A model generated the notes under the pieces. That model was not told where the DNA came from. It saw only the letters and a list, made by a program, of their open reading frames with translations, and made no database searches. A DNA stretch of 64,000 nt from Nitrospira sp. (GTDB taxonomy: Bacteria; Nitrospirota; Nitrospiria; Nitrospirales; Nitrospiraceae), in the NCBI GenBank assembly GCA_018242765.1, contig JAFEBH010000008.1:61252-125251 (forward strand), in the 5' to 3' direction. Shown here one piece after another: positions 35,508 to 44,502 of the stretch. Every line of letters starts with the position of its first letter. The first letter of the stretch is position 1. Both the position numbers and the translations under genes were made by a program.

Positions 35508-38500
35508 TCAGGCATGCTCCTTTTGGAGAACCGTTCGTCGGTGATAAATGATGGCATAGATACAGGGCACGAAAAACAGAGTGAACAGCGTCGCGACTGT
35601 CAATCCTCCCATGACGGCTCGACCCAGCGGTGCGTTCTGGGAATTGGCCATGGCCATCGGGAGCATGCCGAAAATCATCGCGGCAGCGGTCATCAGCACT
35701 GGGCGGATACGGCCCTTCCCCGCCTCGACCGCAGCTCGCAACGCATCACCGTGAACGGCAAGCCGTTCGCGTGCGTAGGCGACGAGCAGAATGGAATTCG
35801 CAGTAGCCGTCCCCATCGTCATGATCGCCCCGGTCAAGGCCGGCACGGAAATATATGTGTGAGTCACGAATAGCGACCATGCGATACCCGCAAACGCACC
35901 GACCAAGGCCGTGACGATAATGAAGGGGTCGAGCCAGGATTGGAAATTGACGACGATCAAGAGATACACCAACACAATCGCAATAATGAGACCGCCGCCC
36001 AGTTCGACAAACGCGTCGTGCATGACCTCCGCTTGGCCATGAACTTCCACTTCCGCACCGCGCGGCAGGTCGGCCTTCATGCTCTCTGCAATATGTTTCA
36101 CATCCTCCAGAACCCCGCCGAGATCTCGTCCCTCCGCCGAGATCAACACATCAATCATGGGCAGGAGATTCCGATGTGTCACGACTCCGGGCGTGCCGAT
36201 TAAGGACAGCTTGGTGACATTGCCGAGCAAATGCAGCTTTGCCTCCCCACCGTCTGACGCCTCCCGTTCTTCTGGAGCTACCGGAATGGTCTGGAGATCT
36301 CCGATGCTCGCCAGCTGTGGCTGAGGGGTATAGACATTGAGCCGATAGGACTGTTGGGTCGAGCGATCAAGCCAGTATTTCTGATCGATCTGCTGGCTAC
36401 CGGCTGTCGCCAGGAGCATATTGAACCCGAAATCTCGTTGGCTCAGATTCAGGCCAAGCGCGAATCTTCGATCGCCTTCAACCAAAATGGTGGGCTGAAA
36501 CATCGTCTGATAGATATACACGTCGGCAGCTCCGGGAATTTGCCGGAATTTGCCGGCCAATTTTTGGGCGTACTCGTAATTGGCATAGAGATCAGGACCG
36601 TTGATCTGCAAGTCGATCGGCGCGAGGGAACCAAAGTTGAGAATCTTATCGCTCAAGTCTGCCGGCTGGAACGTGAACTCCGTTCCAGGGTAGCGCTCGG
36701 ACAGGCCTTTCCGAAGCCGGTTCCGAATATCCCAGACCGGTGACTTTTCATCCCTCAGCGTGATGGTGAGATCGCAATCCTGAGTACCGATCGTCGGCGT
36801 GGGAATGAAGGCGAGGTTGTGGGCCCCAACGGGGAGGCCGCAATTGCTGACGACCGCATCCACATTACCCGGCAGCATTTCCCGAATGTCGTTCGAGACG
36901 AGCGAAGCCACCCGGCCTGCGGCCTCGATGCGTAGGCCGAGCGGCGCCCGCATGTGCATCTGCAACAATCCCCCTTTGATCTGGGGGAAAAACTCCTGCC
37001 CTTCGAAAGCAAACAACACAAGAGATACCAGTGAGACCACCATGGAGATCGCAACGAAGCCCACTCGATGAGCCACCGCCTGTTCAAGCAGCGCGGTATA
37101 TCGATCACGGAATCGCTCGAATGCCTCTTGGAATCCATGCTGAAAGCGTGCAAACACCCCGCCCTCAGGCCCAGTTGCATGGTGAGCCTTCAACACATAT
37201 TTCGCCATAGTTGGGACAAGCGTGTAGGTCAGGATAAATGAAGCCAGCATCGCGAAGACAACGGCTTCGGCCATAGCCGGGAAGATCCAGCCGGCGATAC
37301 CGGTCAAATGAAAGAGCGGAACCCAGACAATAGTGATCGCAAGCGTGGCTACAAACGTTGGAAGAATGATCTGATTGGCGGCGTCGATAATCGCCTCCTC
37401 CAACGGCTTCCCCATCGCCAGGTGCGTATCGATATTTTCGATCATGACGGCCGCATTATCGACGAGAATGCCGACAGCCAGCGCGAGCCCACCGAGTGTC
37501 ATGATATTGATCGATTGCTCGAGGAGGTGGAGACAGATAATGGAACTGAGAATGGAGAGCGGGATCGAGGTCAGCACGATGACCGTGGGACGCCATGAAC
37601 CGAGCATGAGTAACACAATAAATCCGACGAGGGCCGCGGCAATAACCATTTCATGGACGACGTCGGCAATGGCATCCCTCACGAACACCGACGAATCGCT
37701 GAGGAGACTTACTTTCACATCGGCCGGCACCACCTCCTGAATACGCGGAATCATTTTTCTGATACCGTCGACGATGTCGATCGTCGACGCTTCGCTGCTT
37801 TTCATGACGACGACAATGACCGCCTGCTTTCCGTCGACCAGCACGGAGTTCGTTTGGACCCGCCCAGCCAGACGGACCGTGGCAACGTCGCGCAGATGGA
37901 TGAAGGAGTTCCCTTCCCGCTTAATCGGGATATCGTCGAACTCTTCGATCTTGAGCGGAGAGGCGTTCGTCAGCACCAGCCAATCGGTCTCCTTGATCTT
38001 CATGTCCCCGCCTGGGAGCACGAGATTCTGCTTCTCGATCGCTTGGTGCACATCCTCCGTGGTGAGGTGCCGAGCCCGCAGTTTGTCCTGATCAACATTG
38101 ATCATGACCTGCATGTCCTGGCCGCCGTACGGATGCGGCAGGATCGCACCGGGAATTGTGACGAGCATGGGGCGAATGCGCATGACACAGAGGTTGTAGA
38201 GTTCTGCCGGCGTCTCCACTTCAGACTCGACTTGCAAGACGGCGACCGGCACTTGTGAGGGGAACAGTCGCATCACCATGGGCGCAGCGACATCCGGCGG
38301 GAGCGCTTTCACCGAGGTTTGTGAGATGCCCACAATGTCGGCCTCGCTCCCGGCAAGGTCGACTCCGTCCTGGAGAAAGATGTTAATAATGGAGTGTCCG
38401 AAGTAGGAGGTACTGACAATAGTTTTGATGCCTTCAACTGTCTGAGTCAGCATCTGCTCGAACACGCGTGTGACCCGTCCCTCTGTTTCCTGCGGCATCA

Positions 38501-38663
38501 ACCCATCATAGAGCCAGACGACCGAACTCACGGGCATCTGGATATTGGGGAAGACGTCCGTCGGAGCATGGATCACGGTCATAACCCCAAACACGACAAT
38601 AAGGATGGCAAGAACCACGAAGGTATAGGGTTTTTTTAAGGCAACTTGTACCAGTTTATTCAT
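35508..38663 (-). CDS. RND-family efflux pump permease, operon 2
   Basis: A 1051-residue RND permease, paralogous to the one at 8480-11659 along its full length (MNKLVQVALKKPYTF; GILVDNAAVMIEN in TM4; C-terminal FFVPCIYAIIYHRR). The central cytoplasmic loop lacks the His/Gly-rich stretch of the first pump. Substrate unknown. The operon is complete with adaptor and outer-membrane factor. A sigma-54-like promoter lies about 180 bp upstream, and two motif copies lie beyond it. Confidence 0.93.
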   Translation of the reverse strand: MNKLVQVALKKPYTFVVLAILIVVFGVMTVIHAPTDVFPNIQMPVSSVVWLYDGLMPQETEGRVTRVFEQMLTQTVEGIKTIVSTSYFGHSIINIFLQDGVDLAGSEADIVGISQTSVKALPPDVAAPMVMRLFPSQVPVAVLQVESEVETPAELYNLCVMRIRPMLVTIPGAILPHPYGGQDMQVMINVDQDKLRARHLTTEDVHQAIEKQNLVLPGGDMKIKETDWLVLTNASPLKIEEFDDIPIKREGNSFIHLRDVATVRLAGRVQTNSVLVDGKQAVIVVVMKSSEASTIDIVDGIRKMIPRIQEVVPADVKVSLLSDSSVFVRDAIADVVHEMVIAAALVGFIVLLMLGSWRPTVIVLTSIPLSILSSIICLHLLEQSINIMTLGGLALAVGILVDNAAVMIENIDTHLAMGKPLEEAIIDAANQIILPTFVATLAITIVWVPLFHLTGIAGWIFPAMAEAVVFAMLASFILTYTLVPTMAKYVLKAHHATGPEGGVFARFQHGFQEAFERFRDRYTALLEQAVAHRVGFVAISMVVSLVSLVLFAFEGQEFFPQIKGGLLQMHMRAPLGLRIEAAGRVASLVSNDIREMLPGNVDAVVSNCGLPVGAHNLAFIPTPTIGTQDCDLTITLRDEKSPVWDIRNRLRKGLSERYPGTEFTFQPADLSDKILNFGSLAPIDLQINGPDLYANYEYAQKLAGKFRQIPGAADVYIYQTMFQPTILVEGDRRFALGLNLSQRDFGFNMLLATAGSQQIDQKYWLDRSTQQSYRLNVYTPQPQLASIGDLQTIPVAPEEREASDGGEAKLHLLGNVTKLSLIGTPGVVTHRNLLPMIDVLISAEGRDLGGVLEDVKHIAESMKADLPRGAEVEVHGQAEVMHDAFVELGGGLIIAIVLVYLLIVVNFQSWLDPFIIVTALVGAFAGIAWSLFVTHTYISVPALTGAIMTMGTATANSILLVAYARERLAVHGDALRAAVEAGKGRIRPVLMTAAAMIFGMLPMAMANSQNAPLGRAVMGGLTVATLFTLFFVPCIYAIIYHRRTVLQKEHA

Positions 38664-38844
38664 ACGGTCATACCTTCAACGGGCGTAAGATTGTGTTGGC
38701 TTGTCTGGCTGTGCGTCGCCGGCGCATTGAGGAGCTATTACCTGTGAGGGCGGAGGCACCATGGCATTCTCAGCAACACAGGATGTTTCGAAGCTCTTCA
38801 TATGATGTCCCTGCGACGTTTTTAGTATCCTTGTGTGTGTCTTG

Positions 38845-38860
38845 TGCAAACTGTTTGCCT
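38845..38860 (-). promoter_or_regulatory. candidate sigma-54 promoter of RND operon 2
   Basis: AGGCAAACAGTTTGCA on the minus strand has GG-N10-GC spacing with intact GGCA and TTGCA and three differences from TGGCACG-N4-TTGCW. The nearest motif copy starts 130 bp upstream of it. Confidence 0.45.
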
Positions 38861-38990
38861 AACCGGCCTCCATAGCCAGCGCAAGTTATCTTTGCGAATG
38901 AATCCAGATACTTAGAATGGTGAGACTCTCCGCTGTTCCGAACTACTGCTAATTTTGCCCTACTCTCGACATGGCACACCAAGCTCAAAA

Positions 38991-39022
38991 GAGCGATATC
39001 GCACATCATACACGGTGCGCAA
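38991..39022. promoter_or_regulatory. operator-like motif, copy d
   Basis: GAGCGATATCGCAC, 8 nt, then CGGTGCGCAA. The left part contains the perfect palindrome GCGATATCGC, and the right half is one or two bases off consensus. Confidence 0.55.
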
Positions 39023-39111
39023 TGTTTTAGATGAGGTTGGCCGTGCACCCGCCCTACTCTCATCAAATAGCCTGCAGGCTGCACTTCGACGAGTCGAGCA
39101 TGTATTAAATA

Positions 39112-39143
39112 GAGCGTAAATGCACTGTGCGAGCAGTGCGAAT
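39112..39143. promoter_or_regulatory. operator-like motif, copy e
   Basis: GAGCGTAAATGCAC, 8 nt, then CAGTGCGAAT. Here the right half is perfect and the left half is diverged, with the same spacing. It begins 121 bp after copy d starts. Confidence 0.5.
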
Positions 39144-39720
39144 AAGCTCATTTTCCTTGATTCCAGATTGATGCTTTTGGCATAGTGAATCCCGTTCAAC
39201 TGCTGAGTAATAGCAGCGGTTAGGTCTGGAACCTTGCGATATGGCACTGAGCGGGATCTTTGACATGGTGCTTTCCCACCCATTCCAGACCACTTACTCA
39301 ACCGCGCCCTCAGCACACACGATCACAAAGTACACGCAACCCGTGGACTGATTCTCGGTGCCATCGGTAGTCTGCGCGGCTCGCGCGGACGGTTTCCTGT
39401 GGCGATGGAAAGGAAGTGCGATGCTGTTGAGGGTCTTGTTCCTGACCGTAATCCTGTTGGTATAGGACAGTGCCGTTGAAGGCCGAGGCAGAGTTCCTGC
39501 CCAGAGGCGTCTATCCTCGTTGACCAAATTAGTTAGTCAGCGTGATGGACTTGAACGTGGCTCCGCCCAGCACTCCAGACTGACCTGTTGTCCCTCCCTC
39601 AACATACAACCTTCCCGGTCCAGTGGCGGGCATTCACATGCAGCCCTTACCGTGTTTGGAACCAGCAGGGCTTTCGAACAGATCAGTCACCCTGGGCGTG
39701 GAGACAGAAAGGAAACCGTT

Positions 39721-40716
39721 ATGATATTGCGGGTTCTGTTCCTGATCGGGATGTTTTTGTTGGCCGAAATATCTCAGGCCTTGGCCGAATGGTCTGTGTC
39801 GGGAAGCGGAACTATCTTCTATACTGATGACGTTGCGCTCTTTTCGGCAACTCGCCGATCCGGACTTGATGGGGACCCCTCCCAACCAGTCCTCGATGTG
39901 TCCCGCACGGGACTTGGTTCCGACATGGTCTTCGAGCCAGGTTTCTTGATTTCAAATTCGATGACGACAAGCCTAGGACGAACTGTTTTTTCAATCAAAC
40001 CCCAGGGATTTATTTTTGCCGTCAACCCCGAGTGGAGCCAGGCCAGCGTGGCTGTCGAAGCCTTACATGCCTTCAATTCCAATACAGCCATTCGGCTTCG
40101 CTATTTCGGGGCCCCGGATCAGTTACTCGGAACCAGTGAAGTCAGTCGAACAGAACCAGAGGTAGAGGCGAAAGAGCGGGTAACCTCCCACGTTGGATAC
40201 ATCAGGCTCGAACAGCGACTGTCAGAGCATTGGGAGATCAGGCTTCAAGGTCGAGTGGGCAAACGACTCTACAATGATGCCTTTGCACGCCGTAATACCA
40301 CGTTCTGGACCATTGGGCCTCACCTCTATTGGCATGCCTCCGAGCATTTACGCCTTTTCGCCGGCTATCATTATGAGCGTGGCATGGGCAGTGGTCGCCA
40401 CGCCGTTGAACCTGAAGAAGATAACTCCTATGTCCATCACTTTTTCGCGGCTGGTCTGGACGCCGAACTCATGCCGCACTTGGAGCTCGAACTAGACTTC
40501 CACTATGAGCGCAACAATTGGACGAGTGGCCTCCCTGACGATGAACGAAACGGGCAACATGAGAATATCTATCAGGGGACGGCACGACTCCTCTACCAGT
40601 TGACAGACCAGACTGCTTTGACGTTGAACTTTCAGAGGGCGAATCGTGGGGTTAATGCCTTTCAGACCATCGACCACAACACTAATGTAGGCCTGGGGGT
40701 TATCCACCGGTTCTAA
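39721..40716 (+). CDS. outer-membrane beta-barrel protein
   Basis: A 331-residue protein with a Sec signal peptide (cleavage after SQALA, about residue 21) and amphipathic beta strands throughout, ending in a typical outer-membrane terminal phenylalanine (VGLGVIHRF). The ATG at 39721 has AAAGGA 7 nt upstream. The alternation of aromatic and charged residues (HLRLFAGYHYERG, LELELDFHYERNN) suggests a 14-16-stranded barrel. It resembles hypothetical porin-like proteins; no substrate is evident. It leads a second barrel gene. Confidence 0.75.
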   Translation: MILRVLFLIGMFLLAEISQALAEWSVSGSGTIFYTDDVALFSATRRSGLDGDPSQPVLDVSRTGLGSDMVFEPGFLISNSMTTSLGRTVFSIKPQGFIFAVNPEWSQASVAVEALHAFNSNTAIRLRYFGAPDQLLGTSEVSRTEPEVEAKERVTSHVGYIRLEQRLSEHWEIRLQGRVGKRLYNDAFARRNTTFWTIGPHLYWHASEHLRLFAGYHYERGMGSGRHAVEPEEDNSYVHHFFAAGLDAELMPHLELELDFHYERNNWTSGLPDDERNGQHENIYQGTARLLYQLTDQTALTLNFQRANRGVNAFQTIDHNTNVGLGVIHRF

Positions 40717-40852
40717 CTGCCCTCTGCAGGGTCCTTTCTAAACCATGACCCCAGACAGAGGTGAGGAAAGCAGGAGTGGCGATCGTCTTTGTCGAGAACA
40801 AGGGGCCGGTTTCTCGATGCTCGGATTCATTGGCCGGAGGCAAGGAGGGATC

Positions 40853-41629
40853 ATGCAGGGTGCAGCCGCAAATCATCAACCGGGTCGATGGGGACTGCTG
40901 GTTGGAGTCCTGGTCATCGCCTGGAACTTAACTGGAGGTGGATTAGGCCAGGTACAGGCCTATACTCAGCTTGGCCCCAACACGAGGGAAGACTTCCGGC
41001 TTTGGGCTCCCGTCTATCTGACCATCAATCTCCCAAATCGATTTCTTGCGTACATGGAGGTCAATACACGCATTGGTGACGATGTGACCAATATCGACCA
41101 GCTGCTGCTGCGTCCTGCTGTCGGCTATAAGCTGACGGACAATCTCTCTATCTGGCAAGGGTATGCCTGGGTCGGTAATTTTAATCAGAGCCATACATTC
41201 CCTCAGTCGCCCTTCTTCGAGGAAAACCGGATCTATCAGCAGGTCAATTATACGACCCAATTGGGGGACTTCAAGTTTCTCAGTCGCACTCGTCTAGAAG
41301 AACGTTGGATTGAACATGCAGATGGTACTGCCGTACGGTTTCGTCAGATGTTTCGATTCACCTATCCCTTACCTATGGCCCCCGACATTGGGCTTGTCGT
41401 TTATGACGAGATTTTTGCCAATGCGAATACGGTTGGCTCGATCAAGGGCAAGGGGCCCCAAGCCGGATTCGATCAAAACCGATTCTTCCTCGGTATCAAT
41501 AAAACATTCAACCAATACCTCAATGTGGATCTCGGTTATCAAAATCAGTTACTCAACCAACGCTCGCTCCCTGGTAATGCAAATCTGGTAAATCATATCC
41601 TTCTGGTACAGTTTTTCATTACTCTGTAG
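40853..41629 (+). CDS. DUF2490-type outer-membrane protein
   Basis: A 258-residue protein with a signal-peptide-like N-terminus (hydrophobic stretch about 13-35) and the DUF2490 pattern: EDFRLWAPVYLTINLP near the start, RTRLEERWIEHADGTAVRFR in the middle, and a C-terminal strand ending in LLVQFFITL. I chose the ATG at 40853 because AAGGAGGG lies just upstream. DUF2490 proteins are predicted outer-membrane barrels of unknown role. It follows the previous barrel gene by 136 bp on the same strand. Confidence 0.8.
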   Translation: MQGAAANHQPGRWGLLVGVLVIAWNLTGGGLGQVQAYTQLGPNTREDFRLWAPVYLTINLPNRFLAYMEVNTRIGDDVTNIDQLLLRPAVGYKLTDNLSIWQGYAWVGNFNQSHTFPQSPFFEENRIYQQVNYTTQLGDFKFLSRTRLEERWIEHADGTAVRFRQMFRFTYPLPMAPDIGLVVYDEIFANANTVGSIKGKGPQAGFDQNRFFLGINKTFNQYLNVDLGYQNQLLNQRSLPGNANLVNHILLVQFFITL

Positions 41630-41801
41630 TCCAGTGGGGGAGTTTGGCCTGGCCATGTCTCCTGTTGATGGAGCATGCTGATTGGCTGGGCGAGAACAGA
41701 CAGAATCGAAGTGAACCAACTGAATGACATGGCGGCAGTCTCAGGGAAAGGTGGCCTGCGACTCGACGAGAGTAGGCAGACTGTGTGGCAGGTAGGAAGC
41801 C

Positions 41802-41831
41802 CCGCAGCGGGTGAAATTCAGCCCGCTGCGG
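41802..41831. terminator. stem-loop between convergent genes
   Basis: CCGCAGCGGG (41802-41811) and CCCGCTGCGG (41822-41831) form a perfect 10-bp stem with a 10-nt loop. It lies between the DUF2490 gene and the first carbonic anhydrase gene, which face each other. T runs are weak, so termination is probable rather than certain. Confidence 0.55.
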
Positions 41832-41912
41832 ATGTCTTATGAGATGGGACACCGTTGATCGTAGCAGGCTTGCTTGCTGCCTTGCCGTATGACACGCAAG
41901 TTGCCACCGCCT

Positions 41913-42899
41913 CTAGTGACTATGACCGTAGTCGACATGTAGATCCTTGTGGATTTCCACGGTGCGCGCATTCGTGTTTTGAACGATACGATTGTTCTTC
42001 AAGGTAAAAAACTTGCCGAGTGTCTGAATTTGGGCAGGTGCCACCTTCAGTGGTTCGGACATCACATACCAGCTCACCCCTTCACTGCATGGTGGGGTTG
42101 TCAGGGAGCCAGCATAGGTAAAGACCTGTTCGGTGTCCGTTGGAATCAACTTCAACGGATCTAATGGCAGCCCCGAACCGCTCGTGTTATAGGTGTTGGG
42201 CTCCCGAGGTGTATTCTCGATGATCTTCTTCAGGATAGAGTGCTCCGCGGCAGAACCCTGTGAACCGTCCAGGAACACGCCCAACACGGCAAGCTTGCCA
42301 TCCTCACGTTGATGCACAAAATGCAATTCTCCTTCGTACTGGCGTCCGGCAGGATACTGGCCCTTGATGACGAGGTGTTCACTGGGTGTATGGAAATGGA
42401 ATTGGACGAGCGGATAGACATCTTTTCCGATGACCAATCGTCCAGGGTAGCCAGCTGAGAAAGACACTTGTATCGCATGACCAGTGTTGCGAAAAACATA
42501 AGCATTGCCTTGGTCCGTTCCGATTGCCGCCCCTTCTGTACTACTGATGGAAGGCGCATATCGTACCACCAAAGAATCAGCACGGCGCTCAGGTTCGGCT
42601 GGCGGATTTTTGTCAGAACTATGAGTTATGGGGTTAAGGGTGAGTGGAATCGGGTTGGTGGTCAGGTTGATCGCGATTGGTGATTGATGGGACCCAATCG
42701 CACATTCGGCATAGGGATACTTAAATGAGGCTGAGTTGGGGCTCACTTGTCCCTCAATGGTGGCCCAGACTGTTCCATCATTCCCCTGACTGCCCTCCTG
42801 ATTCAAGGTTGAGTGGTCCCAATTACTGGCACTGACTGGGCCTGATAACATGATCGAAATGATGCTGAGGGCAACAACGTTCATCGAGTGCGTCTTCAT
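41913..42899 (-). CDS. periplasmic alpha-carbonic anhydrase 1
   Basis: A 328-residue alpha-class carbonic anhydrase with a signal peptide (MKTHSMNVVALSIISIMLSG, cleavage near SAS). Zinc histidines are visible in QFHFHTPSEH and ELHFVH, and the substrate-pocket threonine in SLTTPPCSEGVSW. The domain begins with HQSPIAIN. It has an unusual insert (about 80-110) and a His-rich tail (DYGHSH). The ATG at 42899 is preferred because TGAGG precedes it. It should interconvert CO2 and bicarbonate in the periplasm, feeding the transporters nearby. Confidence 0.93.
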   Translation of the reverse strand: MKTHSMNVVALSIISIMLSGPVSASNWDHSTLNQEGSQGNDGTVWATIEGQVSPNSASFKYPYAECAIGSHQSPIAINLTTNPIPLTLNPITHSSDKNPPAEPERRADSLVVRYAPSISSTEGAAIGTDQGNAYVFRNTGHAIQVSFSAGYPGRLVIGKDVYPLVQFHFHTPSEHLVIKGQYPAGRQYEGELHFVHQREDGKLAVLGVFLDGSQGSAAEHSILKKIIENTPREPNTYNTSGSGLPLDPLKLIPTDTEQVFTYAGSLTTPPCSEGVSWYVMSEPLKVAPAQIQTLGKFFTLKNNRIVQNTNARTVEIHKDLHVDYGHSH

Positions 42900-43948
42900 A
42901 TGTTTGTACCTCATTAATGTGGAGTGAAGTAGAACTTGTCACCTGAACAAAACAATCCCGTGAACGCATCCGCGTAGGCAAGCCGTAGCGCGATACCCTC
43001 GTGATAGGCTATAGAGCCTTATCCTTATCCCCAGGACGAGGAGAAGGGGGAAGCCTTGCCAAACTGGACACCAATCTACAGGTCGACGTCAGCAGGTTTG
43101 TATCCGGCAATCAGGCGCAGATAATCCTATAGGCCTGGTATCGGATTGACTCGATACTGCTGATGGGGACGGCAGGAAAACCTGGGCAACACCTAGGCAA
43201 ACGGACAGGACAGAAAACAGCATGAGACATTTCACCTTCTTCACATGATCTCCTTTCTGCATGGAACGGGTTAGATTCAGTTAGACGGCTCTCTACCTAC
43301 AGTGGACGGCCACCTTCTGCGGACCAGATGCCGATTCTGCGTGAAGTCATCCTCGCCGAGAATTTGCTCACCCTTCTGGGTTGAACTGATCATCTTATGA
43401 TGTCTACAAACTAAGAAATTGACTCGGGCGAGGCTTATAGCTGAGTGACTACGAATCGACTACTAGTAAGAACCCGTATTGTTGGCCATGAATCAATGTA
43501 TGAGCACAACAATTCTTCAACCATGTACTCGGGCATTGCTTTAGGTGACGAGGCTTTCCAATGCGGATGATCAGTGAAAAAAGGACATCGGATGAGCCCC
43601 ATGCTCAAGGCGCCTGATGATATCTAGCCGCTACCGGCCAGGAGCGTTCATGGATCGAGGGGAGACAGAGATGTGATAGGGGGTGACCTGTGCTTGTGTA
43701 GTCAGCCCTGGTGGCTGGTTACAGCACATTTTCGCTAAATGTGGGAGAGGCGTGTTAAAGGTGAGACCCCGTCTTCGTCCAGCTATCAGCCTGCAACCGA
43801 AGGAGAACCTCTCCGGCCGGCAAGAGCGGCTATTTCAATAGCTTAATCTCAGTGACTGATGAGACCAACAGCCTCAGGCGCAGTGCACTGGTGCAGTATT
43901 GGAGGAGATAGGGATCCGACGGTCTGAAGCACAGGGACTGCGGGAACG
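42900..43948. other. long intergenic region, mostly empty
   Basis: About 1 kb holding only one possible short secreted peptide on the minus strand (43089-43244, listed separately). No motif copy is clear here. Confidence 0.5.
43089..43244 (-). CDS. 51-residue putative secreted peptide
   Basis: A GTG-started frame with a strong ribosome-binding site (AGAAAGGAG, 5 nt away) encodes a signal-peptide-like start (KKVKCLMLFSVLSVCLGVAQ) and a short tail ending in APDCRIQTC. It could be a small secreted peptide or the first codons of a decayed exported protein. The frame just past its stop shows no clear continuation. Confidence 0.4.
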   Translation of the reverse strand: MKKVKCLMLFSVLSVCLGVAQVFLPSPSAVSSQSDTRPIGLSAPDCRIQTC

Positions 43949-44173
43949 TCAACGCAGTTCGGGAAGACGGTCGATGATGCGAAGGCGTAAGTCATTTCCA
44001 AGCTGGATCTGCACCATCTTGGTCGAAAGTTTCTCACGCATATTGCGAATTTCTTCGGCGTTGAATTGAACTTGCCCCCCGCATCGCTCGACCAGATTAT
44101 AGATGAGCAAGGAAGTCAGATACTCTGCGTCTTCATCAGTGGCATGGCGGCTCATGTTGAGGATCTGTGACAT
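43949..44173 (-). CDS. small hypothetical protein
   Basis: A 74-residue charged, helical protein (MSQILNMSRHATDEDAEYLTS at the start, EEIRNMREKLSTKMVQIQLG near the end). The ATG at 44173 follows GGAG by about 11 nt. It is divergent from the second SulP gene and shares its upstream region, which carries the motif and a sigma-54-like promoter. Function unknown. Confidence 0.5.
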   Translation of the reverse strand: MSQILNMSRHATDEDAEYLTSLLIYNLVERCGGQVQFNAEEIRNMREKLSTKMVQIQLGNDLRLRIIDRLPELR

Positions 44174-44308
44174 GTGGTACCGGTCTCCAATTGACGACTG
44201 GTACTTATGGCCGAGCCTGCTCCTTTTCCACAATGACACAAATGTAGGGGCTAGTCCTCGCACACAATGGTTTGGGGATAGCCCAATATCAGCTTCCCTT
44301 CACGCCTA

Positions 44309-44322
44309 GTGCGATACCGCAC
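44309..44322. promoter_or_regulatory. operator-like motif, copy f
   Basis: GTGCGATACCGCAC matches the left part of the motif. The right half is displaced: TGTGCGGAT follows after four bases instead of eight. Extra GTGCAC and ATCGCAC elements lie within the next 50 bp. Confidence 0.5.
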
Positions 44323-44437
44323 TTCCTGTGCGGATATACACGTGCACCTACGCGCATAATCGCACGATACTCCTGTTTCTATTGGCAGTGAGTTACTTCT
44401 TATAATGATTTCAGTCGCTTATGCTTCTTCTGTGTGA

Positions 44438-44453
44438 TGGCCTCATAGTTGCT
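44438..44453 (+). promoter_or_regulatory. candidate sigma-54 promoter of the second SulP gene
   Basis: TGGCCTCATAGTTGCT has TGGC and TTGCT with GG-N10-GC spacing and three differences from TGGCACG-N4-TTGCW. It is 115 bp after motif copy f and 50 bp before the SulP start. Confidence 0.55.
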
Positions 44454-44502
44454 GTACTGCCCCCGCACAGTGAAATGACTAGTTATTGGGAGGGTCAATG
44501 CC

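Larger units (their letters stand above)
38664..39720. other. long divergent intergenic region with two motif copies
   Basis: About 1.06 kb between the RND operon 2 start and a beta-barrel gene. No gene is convincing. It contains a sigma-54-like promoter (38845-38860) and motif copies at 38991 and 39112. Upstream extension of the beta-barrel frame to 39520 is open but lacks a signal peptide. Confidence 0.6.
44174..44502. other. control region of the second SulP gene
   Basis: About 330 bp without a gene. It holds motif copy f and a sigma-54-like promoter reading towards SulP, plus further CGCAC/GTGCG half-sites between 44345 and 44375. Confidence 0.6.

Noticed and set aside
38693..38830. A CxxCH-like heme motif interrupted by TGA on the minus strand (TGT TGC TGA GAA TGC CAT)
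   Set aside because: No other cytochrome features around it; likely chance in an intergenic region.
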